Shown: piece by piece, positions 42,030 through 50,792 of the stretch
Position numbering within the stretch: position 1 is the stretch's first letter
How the letters are laid out: each line of letters starts with the position of its first letter
Source: Candidatus Fraserbacteria bacterium
GTDB taxonomy: Bacteria; Bipolaricaulota; Bipolaricaulia; RBG-16-55-9; JAJCYT01
Length of the DNA stretch: 64,000 nucleotides
Direction: 5' to 3'
Assembly (NCBI GenBank): GCA_029262795.1
Contig: JAJCYT010000036.1
Coordinates: 186,001 to 250,000, forward strand
The notes under the pieces: generated by a model
Database searches by the model: none
Seen by the model: the letters and a program-made list of their open reading frames with translations, nothing else
What the model was told of the DNA's origin: nothing
Translations under genes and position numbers: made by a program

Positions 42030-42661
42030 GGCGGGATCTATTCTTGTTCGTAACTCTTGTCGGTGTGAAAGGGCAGCCCCACAGCCCTTGTGCGGTGAGA
42101 GAACAGCGAGAAGGATAGGGGACTCCTCGCATTAAAAAAGGTCCGTGAGGCTGCCACACACAAACTAACTCCAAAAAATAACGGCTTCATTAAACCATAT
42201 CACCCCTTTCAATGATGTTGCGCCGATCACCCTAACCCCCAACCCCCTTTTGAAAAGGGGCTACGATTAGACTTCGTAGGTCTGGCTCTATTGATGGGAG
42301 GTTTTCTTTTTGTGAATTGAAGAAGCACTTGGCGGTTGAGAGTTGGAAGGATATAGAGTATCTAGGTAGTTAATAAATTTGATATTGCATTACTCAGATT
42401 GCTACCGGCGCGGGAATGACGTTTAAATTTTTTGGAATATTTATTAGTTAACCAACAAGAAGAAAAACAACACGAAAATCTGAATTTACCCTCGCAGTCC
42501 AATCATAGCCCCTTTTAGATAAAAGGGGTTGGGGATTTGAAAGCCTTCAACTTTTTCAATGGAGTCTTTAATAGTTGTTGAAAATAAAAAATAAAAAAGG
42601 GCAACCCGAAAGTTGCCCTTTTTCTCATGTGTTCGTACGAGTAAACGAAGAGGAAATTTGA
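42030..42661. repeat. 632-bp intergenic region with repeat copies E and F
   Basis: No gene is visible. Copy E (42230-42315: CTAACCCCCAACCCCCTTTT, then GGGGCTACGATTAGACTTCG) and inverted copy F (42459-42545: CGCAGTCCAATCATAGCCCC, then AAAAGGGGTTGGGGATTTGA) face each other across ~145 bp. Between them, near 42405, is half of the dRS3-like element (GCGGGAATGACG). At 42072-42082 and 42145-42155, GGCAGCCCCAC pairs with GTGAGGCTGCC (one mismatch), enclosing a further small hairpin: a possible transcribed structure after the KAS III gene. Confidence 0.65.
42594..42623. terminator. Bidirectional intrinsic terminator
   Basis: AAAGGGCAAC and GTTGCCCTTT pair around CCGAAA with A's on one side and T's on the other; it ends the CAP-domain gene on the minus strand. 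Confidence 0.85.
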
Positions 42662-43456
42662 TCAGTTAAGAATAATCAGTTTCTTCACTTCGCTGCGCCA
42701 GTTACGGTTCTGCTCGCCTCGTACAGTGACCACATACATATACACACCATTCGGGGCTTGCAGCGCACGCGCATCTAAAAACTGTTTGCGTAATTCATTG
42801 GGATGCATCATGCCGGTTGAAAAAATAACGTTGCCTGCCAGATCAAACACCTGAACTTCAATTTCCTGGGCGTTGAGGCCGCTTGGCAATTGAAGCGTGT
42901 TGCCAAATACCTGCAATCCCAAAGACAGGGATTGCGGTGCTGCATTGCCAGATGCAGACAACAAGTTGCCATCCACATTGTCGCCAAAATCAACGGTCCA
43001 ATAATAGCGATACTGCGATTGTGAGTTGTAAGCGCGTTTCACACCTACGGCGTGCCAGCGTGGATCGAGCATGTTGCGATTGTGGCCTGGGCTGTTGACC
43101 CAAAGCTGGAAGGTGCGCTGAGCGTTGGACAAACCTGCTGCAATGTTTTCACCGGCAGCCTGCTGCCAGCGGTAGCGTGCATTGATGAGGCGCTGACCCA
43201 AGTCAGGCTCAAAACTGCACTGATGTGAAAAACAATTGCGATCGGCCATCCAGCTGCTATGGAAGCCTGCTGCATTGGTCAGCGATGGTGATGCTGCCAA
43301 TGGCTGCAATCCATTTTGAGCGCGATAGGCGTTGATTAGGCGAATAACTTCTGCTTCATCTTGATTGAGTTGTAGCGAGACTTGCGCGGTTGCCACTGCC
43401 TGAACGGCAAAAACAAATAAAATAGCAACACAAAGCCCTAAAAAGACTTTCCTCAT
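42662..43456 (-). CDS. Secreted CAP/SCP-domain protein with FlgD-like tail
   Basis: The start MRKVFLGLCVAI follows AGGAGG and AAGG; a GTG/ATG further upstream adds 10 residues. The signal peptide ends at VATAQ. The CAP domain (~25-160) has LINAYRAQNGLQPL, FHSSWMADRNCFSHQ, GENIAAGLSNAQ, WVNSPGHNRNMLD and YYWTVDFGD, with the usual His residues. The C-terminal ~85 residues form a FlgD/FN-like module ending GVYMYVVTVRGEQNRNWRSE and VKKLIILN, the type seen as a sorting or stalk domain in several environmental phyla. Probably an extracellular protein; enzyme activity uncertain. Confidence 0.85.
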   Translation of the reverse strand: MRKVFLGLCVAILFVFAVQAVATAQVSLQLNQDEAEVIRLINAYRAQNGLQPLAASPSLTNAAGFHSSWMADRNCFSHQCSFEPDLGQRLINARYRWQQAAGENIAAGLSNAQRTFQLWVNSPGHNRNMLDPRWHAVGVKRAYNSQSQYRYYWTVDFGDNVDGNLLSASGNAAPQSLSLGLQVFGNTLQLPSGLNAQEIEVQVFDLAGNVIFSTGMMHPNELRKQFLDARALQAPNGVYMYVVTVRGEQNRNWRSEVKKLIILN

Positions 43457-43605
43457 TGACCTTATCCTCCTCGATAATACCCTCATTTTTATATTACCTA
43501 AAGAAGCAAAATTTTACGGTGGAAATTAGGTGAAAATCGAGTCTTGGGTATGTCGTGGGTGATATTTAAGACAGATTTTTAGAAAAATTGTCGTCTGCAT
43601 TCCCC

Positions 43606-44517
43606 TCAACAACCATCGGTCTGAGGTGAGCCAGCGAAGTTGGGACACAAATCATCATCATCGGGAACGCCGTCGCCATCGCTGTCCGGTCCATCACTTT
43701 GCGTAGGTGGCCAAATAGGAGAGTAGCCAGAATCGCTGATCAGTTGAGCAATAACTTGATGTCCAGTGTCGTTTGGATGGATGCCATCAAACGTAATGTA
43801 ACCTTTATCACCAGGGTCTTCATCGCCATTGATGCCGTTAAAAGTAAGCGACACCTTGACCAGAATTACATTGTGTTCATTGGCCAGATTTTCCAGTTGC
43901 AGATTGATTTGATCAAAGTATGGTTTGAACACTTCAAAATCATTGCAGGACCTATCGCCACAATTTTCGTTGTCTGACCAGCTGTCGCTGTTGCGATCTA
44001 CTTTGACAAACGGATTGTAAAGATCAATCACGCGCAGCAGATGGCGGTTGATCTGTCTCAGTGACAATATTTGATCAAAGATGGCTTCCCAGTTGGTTTG
44101 AACTTCAGTCACGACATTTCTTAAACAGTCCTGATTGTCTGAGCCACCGCAGTTGCCATCAAGATAACGGAAGCGGGCTTGAATGAAATCATTGCCACCA
44201 ATCTGCCAGGTGACGATGCTGGAGTTTTGAATCGACGTTTGAAATGATTGTGTTCCTAGGCCATCAAGAAGGTTTTCACTTTCCCATCCATTGCGCGTTT
44301 TGTCGATGAGTTCCACATCAAACCCTGTATCAGCTTCTGTGTTGTTCAAGAAAAAACCAACATAGCTGCGCCCATCGTTGGAATAGCCTGCGGCAATAGA
44401 ATCCCCCATGGCGGTGTAGTAGACTTTTGGCTGAGTATTTTGGCTGCTGACAGAATTTGCCAATCCAATACTGAGAAACAAGAGGATGAATAAAATACGC
44501 GTGATAAAAACCTTCAT
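43606..44517 (-). CDS. Secreted SGNH/GDSL hydrolase with thrombospondin type 3 tail
   Basis: A 303-residue protein from MKVFITRILFILLFLSIGLA (signal peptide). The SGNH blocks are present: catalytic Ser in AMGDSIAAG, Gly in the second block, Asn in QIGGNDF, and Asp-His in FDGIHPNDTGH. The last ~25 residues (DSDGDGVPDDDDLCPNFAG) are a thrombospondin type 3 calcium-binding repeat, often a cell-surface anchor or spacer. Esterase or lipase activity on an unknown substrate is likely. Confidence 0.88.
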   Translation of the reverse strand: MKVFITRILFILLFLSIGLANSVSSQNTQPKVYYTAMGDSIAAGYSNDGRSYVGFFLNNTEADTGFDVELIDKTRNGWESENLLDGLGTQSFQTSIQNSSIVTWQIGGNDFIQARFRYLDGNCGGSDNQDCLRNVVTEVQTNWEAIFDQILSLRQINRHLLRVIDLYNPFVKVDRNSDSWSDNENCGDRSCNDFEVFKPYFDQINLQLENLANEHNVILVKVSLTFNGINGDEDPGDKGYITFDGIHPNDTGHQVIAQLISDSGYSPIWPPTQSDGPDSDGDGVPDDDDLCPNFAGSPQTDGC

Positions 44518-44573
44518 TAATCTATTAAAGCAAACCATGACATAATATTCCACAACCATGTAAAATAGGTTTC

Positions 44574-45089
44574 ATGATCAAAAAATCAATGGATTGGGTC
44601 AGAGAAAATCCACACGTGGCGCCCACAATTTTGATAGTCAGTTTATTGATTCCAATGTTGGGACAATTTTTATATATGTTTTCAATCCCTGTACCTGTAG
44701 TGATGTCACACGGGGACAAATCAGATAATGAAAATATTGAGTTGTTGATTTCATCCCTGGCAAAAGGATTTGAAACAGGCAATGTTGAAGCCCTTAGCCA
44801 ACTATTTCATCAGGATGTGGTTGTGTTTGAATTCGATTTAGAAACCTATGGTTGGGTGGATTTTCGAGACAATCATTTAAAGCAGGAAATCGAAACTCAA
44901 GAAATGCTGACCTATGGTTTCGACATTATTAAGATGAATATTCGCAATGATGTTGCCTGGGTTCAAACGGATTACTTTTACGAAGGTTTAAACCAGGATC
45001 AATCGTCATTTCAATACAGTGGACTTGCGAGCCTTGTGTTGGTCCGAGAAAATTCAGAGTGGAAAATCATCCAACTGCACATGAGCTAA
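44574..45089 (+). CDS. Membrane-anchored NTF2/SnoaL-like protein
   Basis: A 171-residue protein with one N-terminal membrane segment (VAPTILIVSLLIPMLGQFLYMF) and an extracytoplasmic NTF2-like cone (residues ~60-171: LISSLAKGFETGNVEALSQL, FHQDVVVFEFDLETYGWVD, AWVQTDYFYEG, ASLVLVRENSEWKIIQLHMS). The final strand W-K-I-I-Q-L-H is the classic ending of SnoaL-type folds. Function unknown; it precedes the racemase gene by 10 bp, probably in one operon. Confidence 0.7.
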   Translation: MIKKSMDWVRENPHVAPTILIVSLLIPMLGQFLYMFSIPVPVVMSHGDKSDNENIELLISSLAKGFETGNVEALSQLFHQDVVVFEFDLETYGWVDFRDNHLKQEIETQEMLTYGFDIIKMNIRNDVAWVQTDYFYEGLNQDQSSFQYSGLASLVLVRENSEWKIIQLHMS

Positions 45090-45099
45090 GGAGATCATC

Positions 45100-45807
45100 A
45101 TGAACGACATCACCATTGGAATTTTAGGTGGCATGGGTGTGAAGTCCACCGCACCATTTTTGGAATTGGTCATCGAGCAGTGTCAGGCACTTTACAGTCC
45201 CAAAAATGATGATGAATATCCACACATGATGATTTATTCTCTGCCCGTCCCGATGTATCTGGATCGACCTTTGGATCACGAGCTTGTTTCATCGGCAGTC
45301 GAAGCTGGTTTGCGCCGATTGCAAAATTGCAATGTCGATTTTATTGCGATGCCCTGCAATACAGCGCATCAATATTACGACCAATTAAAAAGTTCTCTCA
45401 ATGTGCCGTTACTGAACATTATTGATGAAACGTTAAAGTCTATGCCAGAGAGTGCCAACAAGATTTCCTTGCTGGCGGCGCCATTCACTATTGATGCAGG
45501 TATTTATGAAGATGGTATTGCGGCAGCAGGTTTGGAATTTGTGCATCAACAGAATTGGCAGGATCAAGTGACCACTTTGCTCAATGATATCAAAGTTAGC
45601 AAAGACATTGAGTCGATGAAACAACAATGGCTCGATTTGTTAAATCAAGTTCAGGCAGCAGGTGTGGATCATGCGGTGATTGCCTGTACAGATCTCAATG
45701 CGGTGAGTCAGTTTGTCGAAGCACCTTTACCCATGATCGATGCCACCGAAATGCTGGCCAAAGCGACGGTTCAAAAATATCTGGAAATGTTTCAAGTGAC
45801 AGTTTAG
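45100..45807 (+). CDS. Aspartate/glutamate racemase family protein
   Basis: A 235-residue PLP-independent racemase behind AAGGAG. ILGGMGVKSTAPFLELV starts the fold; the two catalytic cysteines are in MPCNTAHQYY and IACTDLNAV. Both are present, so the protein should be active as a racemase. Aspartate is the commoner substrate for this size and motif set, but this is not decisive. It ends 4 bp before the convergent hicA gene. Confidence 0.88.
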   Translation: MNDITIGILGGMGVKSTAPFLELVIEQCQALYSPKNDDEYPHMMIYSLPVPMYLDRPLDHELVSSAVEAGLRRLQNCNVDFIAMPCNTAHQYYDQLKSSLNVPLLNIIDETLKSMPESANKISLLAAPFTIDAGIYEDGIAAAGLEFVHQQNWQDQVTTLLNDIKVSKDIESMKQQWLDLLNQVQAAGVDHAVIACTDLNAVSQFVEAPLPMIDATEMLAKATVQKYLEMFQVTV

Positions 45808-45811
45808 ATAA

Positions 45812-45991
45812 TTACTTGAGTCCGAGCTGCTTTCTAATTAAATCACACAAAGTGTCTTTAATCTCAATGTGGCGTGGTATGGGTGATTTTCTTCCTGTAG
45901 AGGGGTTTAGATAAATATCGTGTTTAGCTCCATGTCTATGGAAAACACAACCGGCTTTTTCCAGTTCTTTGACTAAAGCTTTGCGTTTCAA
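45812..45991 (-). CDS. hicA: HicA-family mRNA interferase toxin
   Basis: A 59-codon gene read from a TTG that overlaps the hicB stop (TTGA). The deduced protein runs MKRKALVKELEKAGCVFHRH, then GAKHDIYLNPSTGRKSPIPR, then HIEIKDTLCDLIRKQLGLK. This is the double-stranded-RNA-binding-like HicA fold with the catalytic-type His in the GAKH segment and the PRHxEIK motif. It cleaves mRNA when free of HicB. The order antitoxin first, toxin second, with translational overlap, is a reversed-type hicBA arrangement. Confidence 0.9.
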   Translation of the reverse strand: MKRKALVKELEKAGCVFHRHGAKHDIYLNPSTGRKSPIPRHIEIKDTLCDLIRKQLGLK

Positions 45992-46194
45992 GTTTCTAGT
46001 TGTACTTCTTTAGTTTGGGTGGGATAAGCCGCTAAATCATCTGTATCTTCCACCATTAATTGATAAGCATCTTGAATGTTGGATTCCAACTCTTCGATTG
46101 TTTTTCCTTGACTAAAAACACCAGGTACTTCCTTAAGCCTTCCTACAAACCAGTCATCATCCAGCCAGTATTCTAATGTAAAACTTCTCAACAT
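45988..46194 (-). CDS. hicB: HicB-family antitoxin
   Basis: A 68-residue partial RNase H-fold antitoxin: LEYWLDDDWFVGRLKEVPGV, FSQGKTIEELESNIQDAYQL and a short tail. It lacks a visible C-terminal helix-turn-helix or ribbon-helix-helix, so DNA binding may be by another route or lost. It should bind and block HicA. The upstream 200 bp contain a GAACCC/GGGTTC hairpin at 46288-46304 that is terminator-like on the plus strand. Confidence 0.88.
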   Translation of the reverse strand: MLRSFTLEYWLDDDWFVGRLKEVPGVFSQGKTIEELESNIQDAYQLMVEDTDDLAAYPTQTKEVQLET

Positions 46195-46393
46195 AAATGT
46201 ACCTCTAAAGATTAGTTTAACTCAGTAAAATTAGAGTATCAATAGAGTTTAAGAAATTTGTTTTCCGAGTCTGAGATCGTGCATAATGAACCCTGAGAGG
46301 GTTCGGTCATCTTTTTGATACCTAACCAAAACATCTGAATAGTTGAGTAAGAACGGCATTTATGCCGTGTGTTTCATTTTGTTGGGGGATGGA

Positions 46394-47497
46394 ATGAACA
46401 AGGCGGATTTACTTCGGCAAAAGATTTTGGCGGAAGTCAAACAGTTGGAAGTGTTGCAGATGAACCCTTCCAAAGGCGACTATCGCGCACTTCATGCGCC
46501 TGCTGTTCGTATGATGCGTCAACGCAGTCACGATTGGGTGCGCTGGAAATATCCCAAATACGAATCTTTTTTTGCCAATGGTTCCGATGTTCAGCCTGAA
46601 AAAATCAAACCCAAACTCATCGAAGTCACGAAACCCTGGCATGGCGATCTGTTTCGTCTGGCGAGACTCACTTGGTCATTGCCATTCACCAAGGGCTTTG
46701 GCCGTCGATTGCGATTTCTGATTGTTGATGAAGCCAATGACAAATTGATGGGCGTCCTCGGATTGCAATCGCCTCCATTGGATCTGCCTGCCCGTGATCA
46801 ATTATTTAATTATCCTGAAGATCGAAAAGTTGAGTTCATCAACCAAACGATGGACATTTTTACTCTGGGGGCGTTGCCTCCTTATGGACGTTTGCTGGCT
46901 GGGAAGCTGGTGGCGATGGCTTCAGCATCTGATGAAGTGCGACAGGCATATCAGCGAAAGTATCAGGGTCGAATCACCGAAATGGATCAAACCCAATTGC
47001 CTGCCCGTTTGGTGGCGATGACGTCTATCAGCGCGTTTGGGCGAAGCAGTCTTTACAATCGCATCAAATACAAAGATCGCTGGGTGGCGAAGTCAGTTGG
47101 GTATACACAAGGCTATGGCAGTTTCCATTTGGCTGGACTTTATCCATTGATGCGCGAATTTCTGGAAGCCGAAGGTGTCTGCACACGCGGTGGATTCGGC
47201 AAGGGGCCACGCATTGTCTGGCAGACATGTACACGCACATTCGATCATTTAGGCTTGCCGCGTGAGTTGCTCAAACACGGCATCAAGCGCGAAGTGTTTT
47301 TATTTCCACTGATCTGGAATTTGAACGAATTCATGGAAGGTCAGGATCGAACACCCTGCTACTTTGAACAATCCTTCGACGAATTGGCTGACTGGTGGCG
47401 ACACCGCTGGTTGCTGCCCCGCACACAACGCATCGACGGTTGGCAGAAGTGGGACCATCAAAATTTAAAACATATCTTAAACGTCAAACTTCCTTAA
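46394..47497 (+). CDS. DUF4338/DruA-like protein
   Basis: A 367-residue protein from an ATG after GGGGGATGG; 17 residues more are possible from 46343. GRRLRFLIVDEANDKLMGVL, PARDQLFNYPEDRKVEFINQ, LGALPPYGRLLAGKLVAMAS and the later SSLYNRIKYKDRWVAKSVGY and TQGYGSFH match the DUF4338 family, which includes DruA of the Druantia anti-phage system. No DruE-type helicase or other Druantia gene is adjacent, so a defence role is unproved; solitary family members are common. It neighbours HicBA, making this an accessory pocket. Confidence 0.68.
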   Translation: MNKADLLRQKILAEVKQLEVLQMNPSKGDYRALHAPAVRMMRQRSHDWVRWKYPKYESFFANGSDVQPEKIKPKLIEVTKPWHGDLFRLARLTWSLPFTKGFGRRLRFLIVDEANDKLMGVLGLQSPPLDLPARDQLFNYPEDRKVEFINQTMDIFTLGALPPYGRLLAGKLVAMASASDEVRQAYQRKYQGRITEMDQTQLPARLVAMTSISAFGRSSLYNRIKYKDRWVAKSVGYTQGYGSFHLAGLYPLMREFLEAEGVCTRGGFGKGPRIVWQTCTRTFDHLGLPRELLKHGIKREVFLFPLIWNLNEFMEGQDRTPCYFEQSFDELADWWRHRWLLPRTQRIDGWQKWDHQNLKHILNVKLP

Positions 47498-47503
47498 TAT
47501 AAA

Positions 47504-47560
47504 AACTTCAAATCCTCCCAACCCGCCTTTCTAAAGGAGGGCACGATTGCTTCTTGGAAG
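47504..47560 (+). repeat. Dispersed palindromic repeat, copy G
   Basis: TTCAAATCCTCCCAACCCGC, then CCTTTCTAAAGG hairpin, then GGGCACGATTGCTTCTTGG. A diverged member of the family in the same orientation as copy A. Confidence 0.6.
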
Positions 47561-47616
47561 TCGATTCTCATTTCAAGACATTGTTCTTGGCGCCAGTGAT
47601 TTAAAACTAAAAAACT

Positions 47617-48855
47617 TTATAGGAGCGCAATCACCAAGCCACTTCTGATCTTGGGCGAGAACCAGGTAGATTTGGGTGGCATGAAACGATTTTGATGGCA
47701 CACCGCCATAAACTGTTGCATGGTCACAGGTGCTAATGAAACGGCGTAATTGTAAGAACCATCGTCCACTTTTTGTTTCAGATAATGTGCATCTTTGTTT
47801 CCGCCAACGTATTTCAAACGATCATCCTTTGCATCTTTAATGCCAAGGATTGCATCAAACAACTGACGTTGCACGATGTCTGCTGCGATGACCTGAACGG
47901 CATTTTCAGGATTAAATGCACTGGGGCGTGGCTTGAGGCGCAACCACACACCTTGAGCATACAAGCCAATTTCATCGGATTCGGTGGCCTGAAAGGCTTC
48001 AACTTCAATCAGTTCTTCCACTTCAAAGGAAGGTTCCAAACAAGTTTTCAGTGTATCCAGAGACATGGCATCTGCTTTAACCAAGCGATTGTATGGGGCC
48101 AGTCCCATACGATCCGAAGTAAAGCACACGCCGAGAAAATGCGAGTGCCCTAATTTCACTGCTGCCATGCTGCGGTGATTGCCATCGGCAACATAGGCAT
48201 AGGGTTCGTCTTTCAAGAGTTGGATGAATTTTTCTTGTGTGTCCACATCTTCCACGATCCAGATTTGATGAAGGTTTTCAGCTTGATCCACCGCACTGAA
48301 ATCGCAGGGTTTGGCATCAGCGTATGATTCGAGTTCGGATGCGATTTGCCCAGATTGATCTTCAATCGCCAGGTTGACTGTGCCGATGATGGCGTGGGTG
48401 GATTCAATTAATCGCACACGCCCCTGTACCTTGGCATCGTGAACGCCTTCATTGCGAATAATGGTGCCCTCAGGGTTTTGTTCGGTACGGATCTGATGGA
48501 TTTCCAACATGCCACCCAATCCAATCTGTCGAACGTTTGGGCGCTTTGGGTCTTTGATTTCATATATCCAAAGGGTGTTGTTGAGTGTGTTTGTCAAATC
48601 ACTTTGAATCAAGTGACCCATATTCTCGGCACCACGCTTGAGGGCGTCGTCGGAGTTTTCGGCCATGATGTCTTCGGCTTGCGCCACATCACAATGGGCC
48701 ATGGTGATCTTTAAGATATTGTCAGGTTTGCTTCGTAAAATATCCCAGATTTCGACGTTTTCCTGAAATTCGTCGTAATTTGATCCACTAATCCGTTCCG
48801 CTGCTTCTGAATTCACAGGCACCAGTGCGCGCTCCACAGGCCGCATGTTGATCAC
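47617..48855 (-). CDS. DUF1015/SerK-like protein
   Basis: About 412 residues if read from GTG 48855 after GGGAGG (ATG 48846 and TTG 48930 are alternatives). RALVPVNSEAAERISGSNYD is the family N-terminus; YVADGNHRSMAAVKLG corresponds to the conserved D-G-H-H-R motif; the end MPPKSTWFSPKIRSGLVIAL is highly typical. Some relatives (SerK, SbnI) are ADP-dependent serine kinases, which is a possibility only. The gene stands alone between two intergenic repeats. Confidence 0.82.
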   Translation of the reverse strand: MINMRPVERALVPVNSEAAERISGSNYDEFQENVEIWDILRSKPDNILKITMAHCDVAQAEDIMAENSDDALKRGAENMGHLIQSDLTNTLNNTLWIYEIKDPKRPNVRQIGLGGMLEIHQIRTEQNPEGTIIRNEGVHDAKVQGRVRLIESTHAIIGTVNLAIEDQSGQIASELESYADAKPCDFSAVDQAENLHQIWIVEDVDTQEKFIQLLKDEPYAYVADGNHRSMAAVKLGHSHFLGVCFTSDRMGLAPYNRLVKADAMSLDTLKTCLEPSFEVEELIEVEAFQATESDEIGLYAQGVWLRLKPRPSAFNPENAVQVIAADIVQRQLFDAILGIKDAKDDRLKYVGGNKDAHYLKQKVDDGSYNYAVSLAPVTMQQFMAVCHQNRFMPPKSTWFSPKIRSGLVIALL

Positions 48856-49238
48856 AAAACCTCCCACGGTTGGCAAGCAATTTGTTCCAGCTTTGATCTG
48901 GACGAGGCCATCTTGCCGGTTTTTATTCAAAGATGCAAAAACGAAATTTAAAGCGCTTTTTAATTGTTGAAAAACATTTTTGGAAAAATCTCAAAATGCT
49001 GATCATTTTTACCTCATTTTTGCATTCAGCTTCCATGAAAATTAGGTTCAAATCGTTATCTGTACGGCGTTTGAGCAATGATAAATAAATGATATTTGAC
49101 CACCATACTGTGACCACACAGCAAACGAAACTTTAAAAATTACAGGAGTCAAACATGAAACGACTGAACAAACAAAACGAAATTGAAAACGAAACAAAAA
49201 CAGACAAACAAACCAAACAATCTTTTAAGGAGTTTCAA
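48856..49238 (+). promoter_or_regulatory. Divergent upstream region of the acidic repeat protein
   Basis: AT-rich gap between divergent genes. An in-frame ATG at 49155 behind ACAGGAG would add 28 polar residues before the signal peptide of the next gene; the ATG at 49239 has its own AAGGAG. TTGACC at 49096 may be a -35 element but no good -10 follows at proper spacing. Confidence 0.35.
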
Positions 49239-50597
49239 ATGACGTTGAAAAAATTGATCTGTATGATGGTCGTAGCGGTGTTGATGATGGGCGCTTGTAG
49301 CATGATGAGCGAACAAATGGTGTTCGCTCAAGACGAATGCCGCCGAGAGTGCGAAGATGACCGTGAAGAAAATAAAGACACCAAAGAAGAGGAAAAGAAA
49401 GAAGAAGAAACCAAAGACGAAGAAAAAGAAGAAGAACCTGAAACCAGAGAACCCGCTCGCCCAGACCGTGAAGAAGAAGAGGAAGACGACACCACAGTGG
49501 ATGCGCCTACATCTCGACCCACTCCAACCAACGGCACAGGTTTTCCAACAGATGATGAAATTAAGGATTTATTGGCCAAGATTGATTGTATCTTCAACCA
49601 CCCAGATGATCCCGAAGTGTGCGATGAAGAAGACACAACCACGGCTGGCGAACCTGGCACAGGCTTCCCAACAGATGAAGAAATTAAAGACTTGTTAGAC
49701 AAATTGGTGTGTATCTCCAATCATCCAGACAATCCCGAAGTGTGCGATGAAGATGATACGTCCACGGCTTCCGAACCTGGCACGGGCTTCCCAACAGATG
49801 AAGAAATCAAAGATTTGTTAGACAAATTGGTATGCATCAGCAATCATCCAGACAACCCAGAAGTGTGTGATGAAGAAGAAACCACCTCTGGCAATGGTTT
49901 CCCAACGGATGAAGAAATTGAAGATTTGGTGAAAAAGTTGGCCTGTATCTCCAATCATCCAAACGATCCAGAAGTGTGTGATGAAGACGAAGAAGACACT
50001 TCCAGCAATGGACTTCCAGCCACAGCCACACTCGACGAAGTGATGGACAAAGTGGACTGCGTGCCACCCCGCTCACAGGACAACTGCGATGGCGACACGG
50101 CTGCTGAACCTGGCACAGGGTTCCCAACGGATGATGAAATCAAAGACTTGTTAGATAAATTGGTATGCATCTCCAATCACCCAGACAACCCAGAAGTGTG
50201 TGATGAAGAAGATACATCCACGGCTTCCGAGCCTGGTACAGGGTTCCCAACAGATGATGAAATCAAAGACTTGTTGGAAAAATTGGTGTGCATCTCCAAT
50301 CACCCAGACAACCCAGAAGTGTGTGATGAAGAAGATACATCCACGGCTTCCGAGCCTGGTACAGGCTTCCCAACGGATGACGAAATTAAGGACTTGTTAG
50401 ATAAATTGGTGTGCATCTCCAATCACCCAGACAACCCAGAAGTGTGTGATGAAGAAGATACTTCCACCGCTTCCGAGCCTGGCACAGGGTTCCCAACGGA
50501 TGATGAGATTAAAGACTTGTTGGAGAAATTGGTGTGCATCTCCAACCATCCAGATGATCCAGAATCCTGCAACGAAGAAGACGAAGATGACGAATAA
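49239..50597 (+). CDS. Secreted acidic protein of ~41-residue cysteine repeats
   Basis: From 49239 it opens MTLKKLICMMVVAVLMMGAC, a signal peptide with possible lipobox (MGAC). An acidic Glu/Lys/Asp-rich stretch (~85-115) follows. Then come eight near-identical ~41-residue units plus one degenerate unit (NGLPATATLDEVMDKVDC). Each unit is GFPTDDEIKDLLDKLVCISN, then HPDNPEVCDEEDTSTASEP: a helix and two cysteines 12 residues apart, very acidic. No known repeat family comes to mind; calcium or metal binding or a surface spacer are guesses. Repeat DNA is ~123 bp per unit with near-identity between later units, indicating recent expansion. Confidence 0.7.
   Translation: MTLKKLICMMVVAVLMMGACSMMSEQMVFAQDECRRECEDDREENKDTKEEEKKEEETKDEEKEEEPETREPARPDREEEEEDDTTVDAPTSRPTPTNGTGFPTDDEIKDLLAKIDCIFNHPDDPEVCDEEDTTTAGEPGTGFPTDEEIKDLLDKLVCISNHPDNPEVCDEDDTSTASEPGTGFPTDEEIKDLLDKLVCISNHPDNPEVCDEEETTSGNGFPTDEEIEDLVKKLACISNHPNDPEVCDEDEEDTSSNGLPATATLDEVMDKVDCVPPRSQDNCDGDTAAEPGTGFPTDDEIKDLLDKLVCISNHPDNPEVCDEEDTSTASEPGTGFPTDDEIKDLLEKLVCISNHPDNPEVCDEEDTSTASEPGTGFPTDDEIKDLLDKLVCISNHPDNPEVCDEEDTSTASEPGTGFPTDDEIKDLLEKLVCISNHPDDPESCNEEDEDDE
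49533..50585 (+). repeat. Coding tandem repeat array, ~123-bp unit
   Basis: Eight full units and one degenerate unit (near 50010-50105). Later units share long identical stretches such as TTGGTGTGCATCTCCAATCA, while the first and fourth are more diverged, the pattern of expansion by slippage or unequal exchange at the 3' end. Confidence 0.85.
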
Positions 50598-50636
50598 AGT
50601 TTAAAACCGAGAGAAAGTAAACCTCCTAAAGCTCAA

Positions 50637-50679
50637 CGAAGACAGGGTGCGCTCATGCGTGCCCTGTCTTCGTTTTTTG
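50637..50679 (+). terminator. Strong intrinsic terminator
   Basis: CGAAGACAGGG pairs with CCCTGTCTTCG, extended by G-U and C-G pairs to a TCAT loop and followed by six T's; it ends the repeat-protein gene. Confidence 0.88.
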
Positions 50680-50792
50680 CTCCACAAAATCCTCTTGTTA
50701 TTACATGGCGTGTTGAAAGTATTGATTTATTGACCCTAATATGCAAAATCGGTATAATGTTTTGACTGATTGAATTGGGTTAAGGAGTCCCT

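Noticed and set aside
42229-42545. Repeat copies E and F considered as terminators
   Set aside because: Hairpins lack T-runs and the same sequence recurs in both orientations away from gene ends.
49328-49720. Serine-rich minus-strand frame (130 codons)
   Set aside because: It is the antisense shadow of the Glu/Asp-rich repeat gene.
49533-50585. Repeat array considered as CRISPR or satellite DNA
   Set aside because: Units are ~123 bp, directly adjacent, in frame and translated; there are no spacers and no cas genes.
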